A stretch of DNA of 49,690 bases, taken from positions 1-49,690 of the forward strand of contig CAJXQU010000016.1 of the NCBI GenBank assembly GCA_913058255.1, written 5' to 3'. Position numbers and translations under genes: made by a program. Every line of letters starts with the position of its first letter. Positions within the stretch are counted from its first letter, which is position 1. Shown piece by piece: positions 35,722-44,087 of the stretch. Source of the DNA: an uncultured Pseudomonadota bacterium (GTDB taxonomy: Bacteria; Pseudomonadota; Gammaproteobacteria; CAJXQU01). The notes below the pieces were generated by a model, which was not told the origin of the DNA, ran no database searches, and saw only the letters and a program-made list of their open reading frames with translations.

Positions 35722-37455
35722 TTAATGTTCTGATGCCGTTGCTGCTGCACCAGGCGATCGTATAAAGTCAACAAACTCCAGCACTTCTTTGGGCGGTGGT
35801 GGAGTCACTTTACAAACAATGAGTGCAACGATTAGGTTAACAAGAGCACCTACGGCACCAAATGCATTTGGCTCAATTCCCATAAACCAATTAGGACTCA
35901 TATCGCCAAGATACTCTGTTCCTTTCACAAACATGATCCCTTTATGTTGGAAGACATAAAACAGGGTGACACCGATACCAGAAAGCATACCTGCAACAGC
36001 ACCCGCAGTATTCATACGCTTATAGAAAATACCTAACATTAACGCAGGAAATAATGATGATGCCGCTAAACCAAAAGCTAGCGCAACAGTGCCAGCAGCA
36101 AAGTCTGGTGGGTTAAATCCAAGATAACCGGCGAGTCCAATGGTGGCAGCCATCGCTATTCTAGAAGCATTCAACTCTTTCCGTTCAGATATATTAGGGG
36201 TGAAAATACCCTTCATCAAATCATGAGAAATGGCTGATGCTATCGCTAACAACAACCCGGCAGCGGTTGATAGTGCAGCGGCTAAACCACCTGCCGCAAC
36301 TAATGCGATAACCCAATTAGGTAATTGGGCTATTTCTGGGTTTGCTAACACCAAAATATCATTATCAATTTTAACCATTTCATTGGTGTCTTTGTTAGCA
36401 CTGTACTGAATTTTTCCATCACTATTTTTATCTTCAAATTCCAAAAGACCGGTTACTTCCCAGTTTTTAAACCACTGAGGTCTTTCGTCATAAACAAGAT
36501 GCTCACCTGGAGCTGGCTCGAGTGTATTCATTAGATTTAATCGTGCCATGCCGGCAACCGCTGGCGCCGTTGTATAAAGTATAGCGATAAAGATTAAAGC
36601 CCAACCCGCAGAACGTCGTGCATCCTTAACGGTTGGGACAGTGAAAAAACGCATGATCACATGAGGCAAGCCCGCTGTACCAATCATCAATGACAAGGTA
36701 TACATAAACATATTTAATGTGGTGCCTCTCGTTGAAGTGGTGTATTCAGAGAAACCTAGCTCAGTAACAACTTGATCAAGTTTATCGAGCAAGTATGTTC
36801 CATCAGCAAGTGTGCCACCCAAGCCTAGTTGAGGAATTGGATTACCGGTCAAGTTCATAGAGATAAATATGGCTGGGATTGTGTATGCAAAGATTAAAAC
36901 AACATACTGAGCAATTTGCGTGTAAGTGATCCCTTTCATTCCACCTAAAACAGCGTAGATGAAAACGATGACCATACCGGCAGTCAGCCCTATTTCATAC
37001 GAGGTTTCTAAGAAACGACTGAAAGCAACACCGATGCCTTTCATTTGCCCGATAACATAAGTGATCGATGCAATGATCAAACAAACAACCGCGACAATTC
37101 TAGCGGTTTTTGAATAATAACGATCACCAATAAACTCAGGTACCGTAAATTTCCCACCTTTCCTTAGGTAAGGCGCAAGCAGCATTGCTAACAACACATA
37201 GCCTCCCGTCCAACCTAAGAGGAATACAGAACCGCCGTAGCCTTGATAAGAAAAGCCGATCAAACCCGCCATTGATATAAATGATGCAGCAGACATCCAG
37301 TCTGCACCCGTCGCCATACCATTGGCTATCGGGTGAATGCCGCCACCGGCAACATAGAACTCTTTCGTTGAACCTGCTCTTGCCCATACCGCAATACCGA
37401 TATATAAAGCAAAAGTAAACCCAACAACAATATAAGTTAACGTTTGTAACTCCAT
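35722..37455 (-). CDS. ActP-like sodium/solute symporter (VC_2705 type)
   Basis: The 577-residue protein has 13 or more membrane spans of the SSS family, with GATGADWMSAASFISMAG-like and GGMKGITYTQIAQY-type segments typical of ActP acetate permeases. Beyond the ActP core it has a long hydrophilic loop (about 315-365) with an EF-hand-like stretch FEDKNSDGKIQYS (340-352). Its gene overlaps the DUF4212 gene by one base, the usual pair for this subfamily. With acs downstream, acetate or a related short acid is the likely substrate. Confidence 0.9.
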   Translation of the reverse strand: MELQTLTYIVVGFTFALYIGIAVWARAGSTKEFYVAGGGIHPIANGMATGADWMSAASFISMAGLIGFSYQGYGGSVFLLGWTGGYVLLAMLLAPYLRKGGKFTVPEFIGDRYYSKTARIVAVVCLIIASITYVIGQMKGIGVAFSRFLETSYEIGLTAGMVIVFIYAVLGGMKGITYTQIAQYVVLIFAYTIPAIFISMNLTGNPIPQLGLGGTLADGTYLLDKLDQVVTELGFSEYTTSTRGTTLNMFMYTLSLMIGTAGLPHVIMRFFTVPTVKDARRSAGWALIFIAILYTTAPAVAGMARLNLMNTLEPAPGEHLVYDERPQWFKNWEVTGLLEFEDKNSDGKIQYSANKDTNEMVKIDNDILVLANPEIAQLPNWVIALVAAGGLAAALSTAAGLLLAIASAISHDLMKGIFTPNISERKELNASRIAMAATIGLAGYLGFNPPDFAAGTVALAFGLAASSLFPALMLGIFYKRMNTAGAVAGMLSGIGVTLFYVFQHKGIMFVKGTEYLGDMSPNWFMGIEPNAFGAVGALVNLIVALIVCKVTPPPPKEVLEFVDFIRSPGAAATASEH

Positions 37456-37712
37456 TACTTGTCACCTTCTGATTCAAACCGATCGTCAAGGTCACTCATC
37501 TTTTTCGTATAAATAAAGATAAGCACAACAAATAAATAAATTGAACCCTGTTGAGCAATCCAGAAGCCTAGCTTGTACCCTCCTAGGTGAATTAAGTTAA
37601 GGACATCGACAAAGACAATTCCGCCAAGAAATGGAACGACAAACCACACAGCGAGTAGTTTTAATATGAGACTTACATTAGCATTCCAGTAAGCTTCTTC
37701 ATTTTCGTTCAT
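37455..37712 (-). CDS. DUF4212 small subunit of the symporter
   Basis: The 85-residue protein has two membrane spans (about 13-35 and 50-72) and the family features YWNANVSLILKLLAVWFVVPF and GYKLGFWIAQQGSIYLFVVLIF. DUF4212 proteins are encoded directly before VC_2705-type symporters and are thought to act with them. It is first in the operon, with a good ribosome site (AAGGAGAA), and shares its last base with the symporter start. Confidence 0.92.
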   Translation of the reverse strand: MNENEEAYWNANVSLILKLLAVWFVVPFLGGIVFVDVLNLIHLGGYKLGFWIAQQGSIYLFVVLIFIYTKKMSDLDDRFESEGDK

Positions 37713-37987
37713 GATATTCTCCTTTTGGATTTATTATTTTAGGACTTATCAATCTATACTTAATATTGCACTGATGAGCATATCCGACTTATTAGTATAA
37801 AAACATAAAGATAAATGATTGATCTATAGAAATACCATGAGAGAAGGACGTTTAGAAGAGTAAAGTGATGTTATCAATACTTATTTTTGAAAAAATTGCA
37901 TTCGAATACATAGTCAAATCAGTCCCGCAGGTATAAAAATAGCGAACAAACCCAGTTTATTGGGTCAACAATATTTGAGCAAAAACA

Positions 37988-38374
37988 ATGATCAGATTTA
38001 AACTAAAATATGCCTTGACCGCCACGGCTCTTTTCCTACTCCTCGCATTCATTGCTATCTATGTACACGATCAATTCGTCCGGCCTTTCTTGGGGGATGT
38101 TTTAGTCGTTGTCTTTCTTTATTATTTTCTGCAATCTTGGCTTGATATCTCGCCCATAAAATTAACCCTAGGCGTTCTGTTATTCGCTTATAGTATTGAA
38201 ATTTCTCAGTACTTTAATATCGTTGAAATACTCGGACTACAAGATATAAACGTTGCTGTCATTATCATTGGATCAACATTCGATGTGATGGATTTAGTCG
38301 CATACACATTGGGAGCACTGTTCATTATTTTTGCCCTAGTCCCTAAACAAACCAACATTTCTTCTATGCATTAA
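37988..38374 (+). CDS. DUF2809 family membrane protein
   Basis: The 128-residue protein has four membrane spans. The sequence GDVLVVVFLYYFLQSW, the central SIEISQYF and FDVMDLVAYTLGALF are the conserved DUF2809 features. Function is unknown. It is on the plus strand 61 bases before the small Cys protein of the copper block, so read-through is possible. Confidence 0.88.
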   Translation: MIRFKLKYALTATALFLLLAFIAIYVHDQFVRPFLGDVLVVVFLYYFLQSWLDISPIKLTLGVLLFAYSIEISQYFNIVEILGLQDINVAVIIIGSTFDVMDLVAYTLGALFIIFALVPKQTNISSMH

Positions 38375-38435
38375 AAGAAATTTAACCTATTGTTAGCACA
38401 AAGAAACTCATTGTTCAGAAAATAGTCACAACAAT

Positions 38436-38834
38436 ATGCAGTATAATCATCATCGCAAAATAATCGTTGGAAAGGGACTGATCGCCACCTTATTATTTAC
38501 TTGGCTTTCGATCTACTGTCAGCATTGTTTAGCATTCGCCGAACAAACACAGCCTGAAATATCTCATGCGCATTGCGTTGATCAGGCTCAGCAGCAGACA
38601 CCTAAATATATAGATACCGAATCACTCTGTATCAGTGACTGCTCCAATTATCCTGCCATTCAGGACACCCATAAGCTTCAAAAAAATGAGCTTAAAACCT
38701 GTGATCAATATACCCTAGTCGCAATTAACGATTTTACCTATCGTCAGAAGAACACCATAACTTCCTTCCGAGAATTCCCACCCGATCAATCATTATTCCT
38801 TCCTGTTAAGCGGTACACCATCCAGCTGAAATAA
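38436..38834 (+). CDS. CutF-like small exported protein, putative nascent-chain copper sensor
   Basis: The 132-residue protein has a basic start and a signal sequence (about 8-35, cleaved at AFA-E). The mature part has HAHC (44-47), the CXXXC motif C65-ISD-C69 and a further Cys89, which could bind copper, and a proline-containing C-terminus with FPPDQSLFLPVKR (114-126). In Rhodobacter capsulatus the exported protein CutF has a Cys motif and a stalling-like C-terminus and controls translation of the downstream multicopper oxidase gene through an mRNA stem-loop. Here a stem that buries the next ribosome site starts 3 bases after this stop. No clear ribosome site precedes ATG 38436. The family link is inference from architecture. 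Confidence 0.65.
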   Translation: MQYNHHRKIIVGKGLIATLLFTWLSIYCQHCLAFAEQTQPEISHAHCVDQAQQQTPKYIDTESLCISDCSNYPAIQDTHKLQKNELKTCDQYTLVAINDFTYRQKNTITSFREFPPDQSLFLPVKRYTIQLK

Positions 38835-38837
38835 ACG

Positions 38838-38874
38838 CTTCCTCCTCTCTTTTATTCATTTTTTTAGGAGGAAG
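38838..38874 (+). promoter_or_regulatory. Stem-loop sequestering the tolC ribosome binding site
   Basis: CTTCCTCCT (38838-38846) is perfectly complementary to AGGAGGAAG (38866-38874), which contains the ribosome site AGGAGG of the next gene (ATG 38877). The loop is 19 bases, mostly T. A ribosome at the stop codon of the upstream gene (38832-38834) would cover the left arm and open the stem. This predicts translational coupling between the CutF-like gene and tolC. Confidence 0.8.
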
Positions 38875-38876
38875 TT

Positions 38877-40310
38877 ATGTCCAAAATACACTCAGTACTA
38901 TTACTCGCAACATCTGTCAGCTTTATTACTGGCTGTGCTCAGATCCAACCAAAGGCTGGGTTTGAGCAAGTCGAACAAATGATTTCAAATCGTCTCAATC
39001 AACAGATCCGCTGGGTTCAAAACAGCGAAGAAGATTTAGCGGTTCAAGAACAAATTAAACAATTATTAAGCAAGGATTTATCAGCAGATTCAGCTGTTCA
39101 GATCGCCCTACTTAACAATAAGAATCTACAGGCACGTTATGAAAGTTTGGGGATCGCTCAAACTGAAGTTGTGCGTGCCGGCTTATTAAAGAATCCGATA
39201 TTTTCATTTTCAGCTAAATTCCCAAATGAACCACCATCATCTGCCAGTTTGGAATTTGATTTGATCGGAGATTTTCTCAATCTACTCATGCTTCCTGCAC
39301 GTAAAAAGTTTGCCGCGCAGCAGTTTGAACAAGTACAGTTAGAGCTTGCCGATCAGGTATTAAGATTCGCTACGAAGGTAAAAAAACATTACTTCCGTCT
39401 GCAATTTTCACAGCAATCTGTCGCTGTTCTCCATGAGATCGTCAGTGTTTATGAAGTCTCTTTTGACTTAGCAAAAGAATTCTATACCGCAGGGAATATC
39501 GATGAACTGCAACTGCTACGGGAACAGGCCTTATACGAAACCACACGATTACAATTAGCCCAGAATACGTTGACGGTTTCTGCAGAAAAAGAAACTCTCG
39601 CTCAATTATTAGGACTTAACAATACTCAACTTTGGAGTATTCCCTCATCATTAAAAGCCGTTCCGAGTGTCCAGCCTGATCTCAACAATCTAGCTCAACT
39701 CGCCATCGAGCAACGGCTTGATCTAGCCGCAGCAGGAAAGCAAGTTGAAACGTTTGCATCGAAACTTGGAACCACCAGAAACTGGCGCTTGCTGGCTGAT
39801 GCGGAGTTCGGTATCACTGGCGAGCGTGAACGTGATGGAGCTGGCTCTATTGGCCCAGCGTTGTCTTTAGCGATTCCGATCTTTGATCAGGGCCAAACCG
39901 AGATCGCTGAGGCTAATGCTTATTTACGAAAAAGTGAACACACGCTGTCGGCTCTCGTCCTGGAGGTTCAATCCGAAATCCGTTTAGCTCAACAAAAAAT
40001 GTTAGCTTCTCAGATGATGGCTCAGCGTTATCAGAGCACTATTATCCCTTTGCAAGAGAAGATCGTCCGGCTCAGCCTACAACAATATAACTACATGCTG
40101 CTAGGCGCCTTTGACCTTTTAACCAGCCGTCAAAACGAAATGAGAGTCTATCAAGATTATATCCATGCCGTGCGTGATTACTGGATCGCTAGAGCTGATC
40201 TGGAGCAGGCTGTCGGTGGCAACCTACGTTTCGAAGGAACCGGTATGCCCCAAAAACTACCCGAAAAAATATCAAACGACCAACCTATGCAACAACATGG
40301 AGGGCACTAA
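38877..40310 (+). CDS. TolC family outer membrane efflux lipoprotein
   Basis: The 477-residue protein has a lipoprotein signal ending SFITGC (Cys20) and the repeated OEP helices of the TolC/CusC family (about 70-250 and 265-455); QIALLNNKNLQARYESLGIAQTEV and IPIFDQGQTEIAEANAYL are typical. It would form the outer membrane duct of an efflux or copper export system. Its ribosome site is locked in a hairpin. The multicopper oxidase gene follows after 2 bases. No inner membrane pump or adaptor is encoded beside it. Confidence 0.9.
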   Translation: MSKIHSVLLLATSVSFITGCAQIQPKAGFEQVEQMISNRLNQQIRWVQNSEEDLAVQEQIKQLLSKDLSADSAVQIALLNNKNLQARYESLGIAQTEVVRAGLLKNPIFSFSAKFPNEPPSSASLEFDLIGDFLNLLMLPARKKFAAQQFEQVQLELADQVLRFATKVKKHYFRLQFSQQSVAVLHEIVSVYEVSFDLAKEFYTAGNIDELQLLREQALYETTRLQLAQNTLTVSAEKETLAQLLGLNNTQLWSIPSSLKAVPSVQPDLNNLAQLAIEQRLDLAAAGKQVETFASKLGTTRNWRLLADAEFGITGERERDGAGSIGPALSLAIPIFDQGQTEIAEANAYLRKSEHTLSALVLEVQSEIRLAQQKMLASQMMAQRYQSTIIPLQEKIVRLSLQQYNYMLLGAFDLLTSRQNEMRVYQDYIHAVRDYWIARADLEQAVGGNLRFEGTGMPQKLPEKISNDQPMQQHGGH

Positions 40311-40312
40311 TC

Positions 40313-41551
40313 ATGTTAAACCGACGCCACTTTTTATCCACGACTTTGCTAGCTGGATTGACAACCCTTTTCACCAATACAAAAGCTGCTGCCGATCAAT
40401 CTAAGAAAATATTCTCCAGCAACTCACCCCCTAAACCCGTTATTGTTTCAAATGGTCGTAAGCTTCCTTGGGAAATAGTCAATGGTGCTAAACAGTTTCA
40501 TCTGATCGCTGAAGAGTGTGAGCAAGAGTTTGCTCCGGGTATGAAGGTTAAATGTTGGGGCTACAACGGCAGCACCCCCGGACCAATCATCGAAGCAACC
40601 GAGGGTGATCGCGTCAGAATACTCCTTACTAATAATCTCAAAGAGCACACAACTGTTCACTGGCATGGCATTTTTTTACCCAATGGAATGGATGGTGTCG
40701 GCGGCTTAACCCAACCATCGATCAAGCCCGGCGAAACCTATGCCTATGAATTCACTTTACGTCAACATGGAACCTTTATGTACCATCCTCATGCAGACGA
40801 GATGGTGCAAATGGCTGTCGGTATGATGGGCATGTTTATTATTCATCCCAAAGAGCAGGTCACTAACGTTGATCGCGATTTTGCCATCATGCTACATGAG
40901 TGGGCGATCCATCCTGGCACCTATCGACCCGATCCCGCCGTGATGCTCGACTTTAATATCTTCACCATGAACGGCAAGGTGTTTCCCGCCATTGAACCCA
41001 TGGTGGTTAAAACCGGCGAGCGCGTTCGGTTACGGCTAGGAAACTTGAGCATGGATCAGCACCCTATGCATCTACACGGTTTTGCTTTTAAAGTCACAGC
41101 CACGGATGGAGGACAAATCCCCGCAGCTGGCCAATGGCCGCAAACTACCGTCCCCGTACCTGTCGGTAGCACTCGTGATGTTGAATTTATTGCCGATGAA
41201 CCTGGTGATTGGGTGTTTCATTGCCACAAGTCTCATCACACTATGAATGCAATGGGGCATGATATTCCCAACACACTCGGCGTTGATCAGTCCGAAGTCA
41301 GTCAACGCATCCAATCATTATTACCCGGCTACATGGCAATGGGAGAAGACGGCATGGCCGAACACGCGATGCATGGCAAACATATGACAGGCCCAGAAAA
41401 TACTCTGCCGATGATGATGGGTGATGGTCCTTTTGGGCCGATCGAAATGGGTGGCATGTTTACCGTGATCAAGGTTCGTGATCAGCTCAGTAATTATGAT
41501 GATCCTGGCTGGTACGAACATCCGAAGGGAACTCTACCGAAAAAATGGTAG
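40313..41551 (+). CDS. Tat-exported multicopper oxidase
   Basis: The 412-residue protein has a twin-arginine signal (NRRHFLST) and all four copper blocks: HWHG (116-119), HPHAD (158-162), HPMHLHGF (250-257) and HCHKSHHTM (303-311). It is thus a complete laccase-type oxidase of CopA/CutO kind that oxidises Cu(I) or phenolic substrates in the periplasm. The C-terminal part (about 330-395) is rich in Met and His (AMGEDGMAEHAMHGKHM), fitting copper binding. It is translated after the TolC gene at 2-base distance and probably shares the control by the upstream stem-loop. Confidence 0.93.
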   Translation: MLNRRHFLSTTLLAGLTTLFTNTKAAADQSKKIFSSNSPPKPVIVSNGRKLPWEIVNGAKQFHLIAEECEQEFAPGMKVKCWGYNGSTPGPIIEATEGDRVRILLTNNLKEHTTVHWHGIFLPNGMDGVGGLTQPSIKPGETYAYEFTLRQHGTFMYHPHADEMVQMAVGMMGMFIIHPKEQVTNVDRDFAIMLHEWAIHPGTYRPDPAVMLDFNIFTMNGKVFPAIEPMVVKTGERVRLRLGNLSMDQHPMHLHGFAFKVTATDGGQIPAAGQWPQTTVPVPVGSTRDVEFIADEPGDWVFHCHKSHHTMNAMGHDIPNTLGVDQSEVSQRIQSLLPGYMAMGEDGMAEHAMHGKHMTGPENTLPMMMGDGPFGPIEMGGMFTVIKVRDQLSNYDDPGWYEHPKGTLPKKW

Positions 41552-41574
41552 TGTCTCCCGTAACTAACGAAAAA

Positions 41575-41604
41575 GTTTATGCCTAGCTCTCAATGGGCAT
41601 AAAC
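41575..41604 (+). terminator. Hairpin after the multicopper oxidase gene
   Basis: GTTTATGCC (41575-41583) pairs with GGCATAAAC (41596-41604) over 9 bp with a 12-base loop, 23 bases past the stop. There is no T-run, so it may be a weak terminator or a 3'-protecting hairpin. Confidence 0.5.
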
Positions 41605-41686
41605 CTACCTTAAGTTAATCTTGAATGAGACTATTTCTAAACATCAAGATAAGATAGGATTTATCTAAAACTCATGAGAAACACCA

Positions 41687-41941
41687 ATGGAACTTGCTCT
41701 CAATATCTGTGGTTGGATTGGCTCCATCATGGTTGTCACTGGATTTTTTCTTGTTTCAAATGGAAAAATTGAAGCACAAACTTATGGTTTTCAAGTTCTA
41801 AACCTAATCGCTGCAATCTTCGTTGGAATCAATGCCTACTATTATGGGGCACTCCCTTCTGTCGGAATTAATACTGTTTGGTTCTTGATCGCCATCTCAG
41901 CCATCATCAGAATACAACTAAAAAATAAAAAGGGTTCATAA
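41687..41941 (+). CDS. CBU_0592-like small membrane protein
   Basis: The 84-residue protein has three membrane spans and the sequence NICGWIGSIMVVTGFFLVSNGKI, followed by QVLNLIAAIFVGINAYYYGALPS. This matches the widespread CBU_0592 family of small bacterial membrane proteins, of unknown function. The ABC exporter frame begins one base past its stop, so both are likely co-translated. Confidence 0.75.
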   Translation: MELALNICGWIGSIMVVTGFFLVSNGKIEAQTYGFQVLNLIAAIFVGINAYYYGALPSVGINTVWFLIAISAIIRIQLKNKKGS

Positions 41942-41942
41942 C

Positions 41943-43727
41943 ATTAAGCAAACCCAAACCTACACATGGAATTATATTCTCGACATTGCTTGCGAGCATA
42001 AACGTGAATTGATCATCGCGAACCTTCTTGCCCTGCTGGCCGCTGCTGCTAGCGTACCACTACCGTTGCTAATGCCATTGCTCATTGATCAAGTCTTGCT
42101 CGAACAACCCGGCAAACTCACAGAGATGATCGATAACTGCTTTCCAACAAGCCTACATGGGCCAAGCTTGTATATCATTACGGTGTTGATCGTTTCGTTA
42201 TTTTTACGCAGTTTTTCTGTACTGATGGGCGTGTTACAATCTCGTCGATTCTCTCTTGTCGCAAAAGATGTGGTCTATCGCATCCGTAAACAAATGCTGG
42301 GTCGATTATCACGAATCGCCATGTCGGAATATGAAACGCTCGGTAGCGGCACCGTAACCTCCCATTTTGTCACCGATCTCAATGTGATCGATGATTTTAT
42401 CGGTACATCTTTAGCCAAGTTTTTAATCGCCATTCTTTCATTGATAGGCATGACCTTCATCCTTTTATGGATGAATTGGAAGCTCGCACTCTTTATTTTG
42501 CTATTAAATCCATTAGTGATCTACTTCACGACGCGGCTCGGTAAAAAGGTCAAACTACTTAAACAAAAAGAAAACTCAGCCTTCGAGATATTTCAACAAT
42601 CACTCACAGAAACACTCGATGGCATTCAGCAGATCAGATCGATCAATCGAGAAAAACATTATCTAGCACGGGTTGCAGAAACCGCACTCGACATTCGCAA
42701 CCATGCTGCTGCATTCTCTTGGAAAAGTGATGCTGCCAGCCGCGCATCATTTATGATTTTTCTATTTGGTTTTGATCTCTTTCGTGCGATCAGCATGCTT
42801 ATGGTGGTCTACTCCGATCTCACCATTGGTCAAATGCTCGCCGTCTTCGGTTATCTCTGGTTTATGATGGGGCCCGTACAAGAAATTCTCAGCATTCAAT
42901 ACTCATGGTTCGCTGCGAAAGCAGCCTTGGTTAGAGTCAACCAACTTGTCTCACTAAAAGACGAACCACAATATCCTCACCTAAAAAATCCCTTCACTGA
43001 AAAACATACTGTCGGTCTGGAAGTAAAAAACATCAATTTTTCTTATGCTGAAGATAAGGTTCTTAATAACGTCAGCCTCAAGATAAAGGCCGGTGAAAAG
43101 GTCGCCTTAGTCGGGGCATCTGGTGGTGGAAAATCAACATTGGTGCAAGTCATTCTTGGCCTTTATACACCAGATTCAGGTGAAATTTTTTTTGACGATG
43201 CAGCCACTTCAGAAATTGGTCTCGACATCGTTCGTAGTCATGTCGCAACCGTGTTACAACACCCGGCTCTGTTTAATGACACGGTTAGAATGAACCTAAC
43301 ACTTGGTCGTGAGCTACAAGACGATCAACTCTGGAAGGCCTTGGAAGTCGCGCAATTATATCGCACCGTGACAGATATGCCCGATGGCTTAGATACCCTT
43401 GTTGGTCGACAAGGTGTACGTCTTTCTGGAGGTCAACGTCAGCGGCTTGCCATCGCACGAATGATTTTGGGTGATCCTCAAGTCGTGATCTTAGACGAAG
43501 CAACATCGGCCTTAGATGCCAATACCGAAGCTAAGCTTCACGAAGCCCTAAAAGAATTTTTACACGATCGGACAACGCTAATCATTGCTCATCGACTCTC
43601 AGCCGTTAAACAAGCTGATCGTGCTTACGTGTTTGATGATGGTCATATCATTGAAGAAGGCAGGCACGATGAACTGATCAAAAATGAGGGTCTCTACTCT
43701 AAACTCTATGGAAAATTGCAGCATTGA
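41943..43727 (+). CDS. ABC exporter, fused membrane and ATPase domains
   Basis: The protein has a six-span exporter domain and a C-terminal ATPase with Walker A GASGGGKST (about 391-399), the Q-loop VLQHP, signature LSGGQ (about 494-498), Walker B VVILDEATSALD and the H-loop IAHRLS. It is a half-transporter that should dimerise. No ATG precedes the first span. The frame is open from 41922, and the elbow helix (KQTQTYTWNYILDIACEHKREL) is encoded upstream of the first standard start, TTG 42009. I therefore propose ATT 41943, with AAAGGG 8 bases upstream, giving 594 residues; TTG 42009 gives 572. There is no C39 peptidase domain. Cargo unknown. Confidence 0.88.
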   Translation: MKQTQTYTWNYILDIACEHKRELIIANLLALLAAAASVPLPLLMPLLIDQVLLEQPGKLTEMIDNCFPTSLHGPSLYIITVLIVSLFLRSFSVLMGVLQSRRFSLVAKDVVYRIRKQMLGRLSRIAMSEYETLGSGTVTSHFVTDLNVIDDFIGTSLAKFLIAILSLIGMTFILLWMNWKLALFILLLNPLVIYFTTRLGKKVKLLKQKENSAFEIFQQSLTETLDGIQQIRSINREKHYLARVAETALDIRNHAAAFSWKSDAASRASFMIFLFGFDLFRAISMLMVVYSDLTIGQMLAVFGYLWFMMGPVQEILSIQYSWFAAKAALVRVNQLVSLKDEPQYPHLKNPFTEKHTVGLEVKNINFSYAEDKVLNNVSLKIKAGEKVALVGASGGGKSTLVQVILGLYTPDSGEIFFDDAATSEIGLDIVRSHVATVLQHPALFNDTVRMNLTLGRELQDDQLWKALEVAQLYRTVTDMPDGLDTLVGRQGVRLSGGQRQRLAIARMILGDPQVVILDEATSALDANTEAKLHEALKEFLHDRTTLIIAHRLSAVKQADRAYVFDDGHIIEEGRHDELIKNEGLYSKLYGKLQH

Positions 43728-43741
43728 TCAGTCCCCGTATA

Positions 43742-43948
43742 ATGAGCAATATGAGATCGCGAAGCATACTGCTACTTTTACTGATCGGAACAAATGCTCT
43801 GAGTCTGATCACAGAAAAAAATGCTTTCTCGAATCCCCTATATAATTTGGAATATAACCCTGCCAGCGATCCGACGGTGAATGGAATTAATCCACTGCTT
43901 TATACAGCACAAACCGATCGAAAAATTCTCATAGAAATCGATGACTGA
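43742..43948 (+). CDS. Small secreted protein of the exporter operon
   Basis: I do not recognise this protein. From ATG 43742 it has 68 residues: a hydrophobic signal (ILLLLLIGTNALSL, followed by ITEKNAFS as a possible cleavage region) and a mature part of about 38 residues with recurring Asn-Pro (NPLYNLEYNP, INPLLY) and an acidic end. A TTG at 43724 that overlaps the exporter stop as TTGA, with GGAAAA upstream, is an alternative start that adds MISPRI. ATG 43751 is a third option. It overlaps the next small gene by 8 bases. Confidence 0.6.
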   Translation: MSNMRSRSILLLLLIGTNALSLITEKNAFSNPLYNLEYNPASDPTVNGINPLLYTAQTDRKILIEIDD

Positions 43949-44087
43949 CGACTATCCACATATTGACATGACCGAGACAAAAAGCTACCTCCAGTTGTCA
44001 GGAAACCTATCGCCACTATTAAAACATAAGAAATTCTCAGAGGATCTATTCCTTGAATTTTTTGACCACTGGAAAGAATCAGTTTGA
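43941..44087 (+). CDS. 48-residue hypothetical protein
   Basis: An ATG at 43941 overlaps the stop of the preceding gene and opens a frame of 48 codons that ends at TGA 44085-44087. The TTG start of the following large gene overlaps this stop (TTGA). The protein is soluble, begins MTDDYPHIDMTETKSYLQ and ends in an amphipathic helix-like stretch LFLEFFDHWKESV. I find no family. The tight overlaps on both sides argue that it is really translated. Confidence 0.55.
   Translation: MTDDYPHIDMTETKSYLQLSGNLSPLLKHKKFSEDLFLEFFDHWKESV

Noticed and set aside
37789-37803. TTGATCTATAGAAA upstream of the DUF4212 gene as an FNR box
   Set aside because: Only one half-site is intact.
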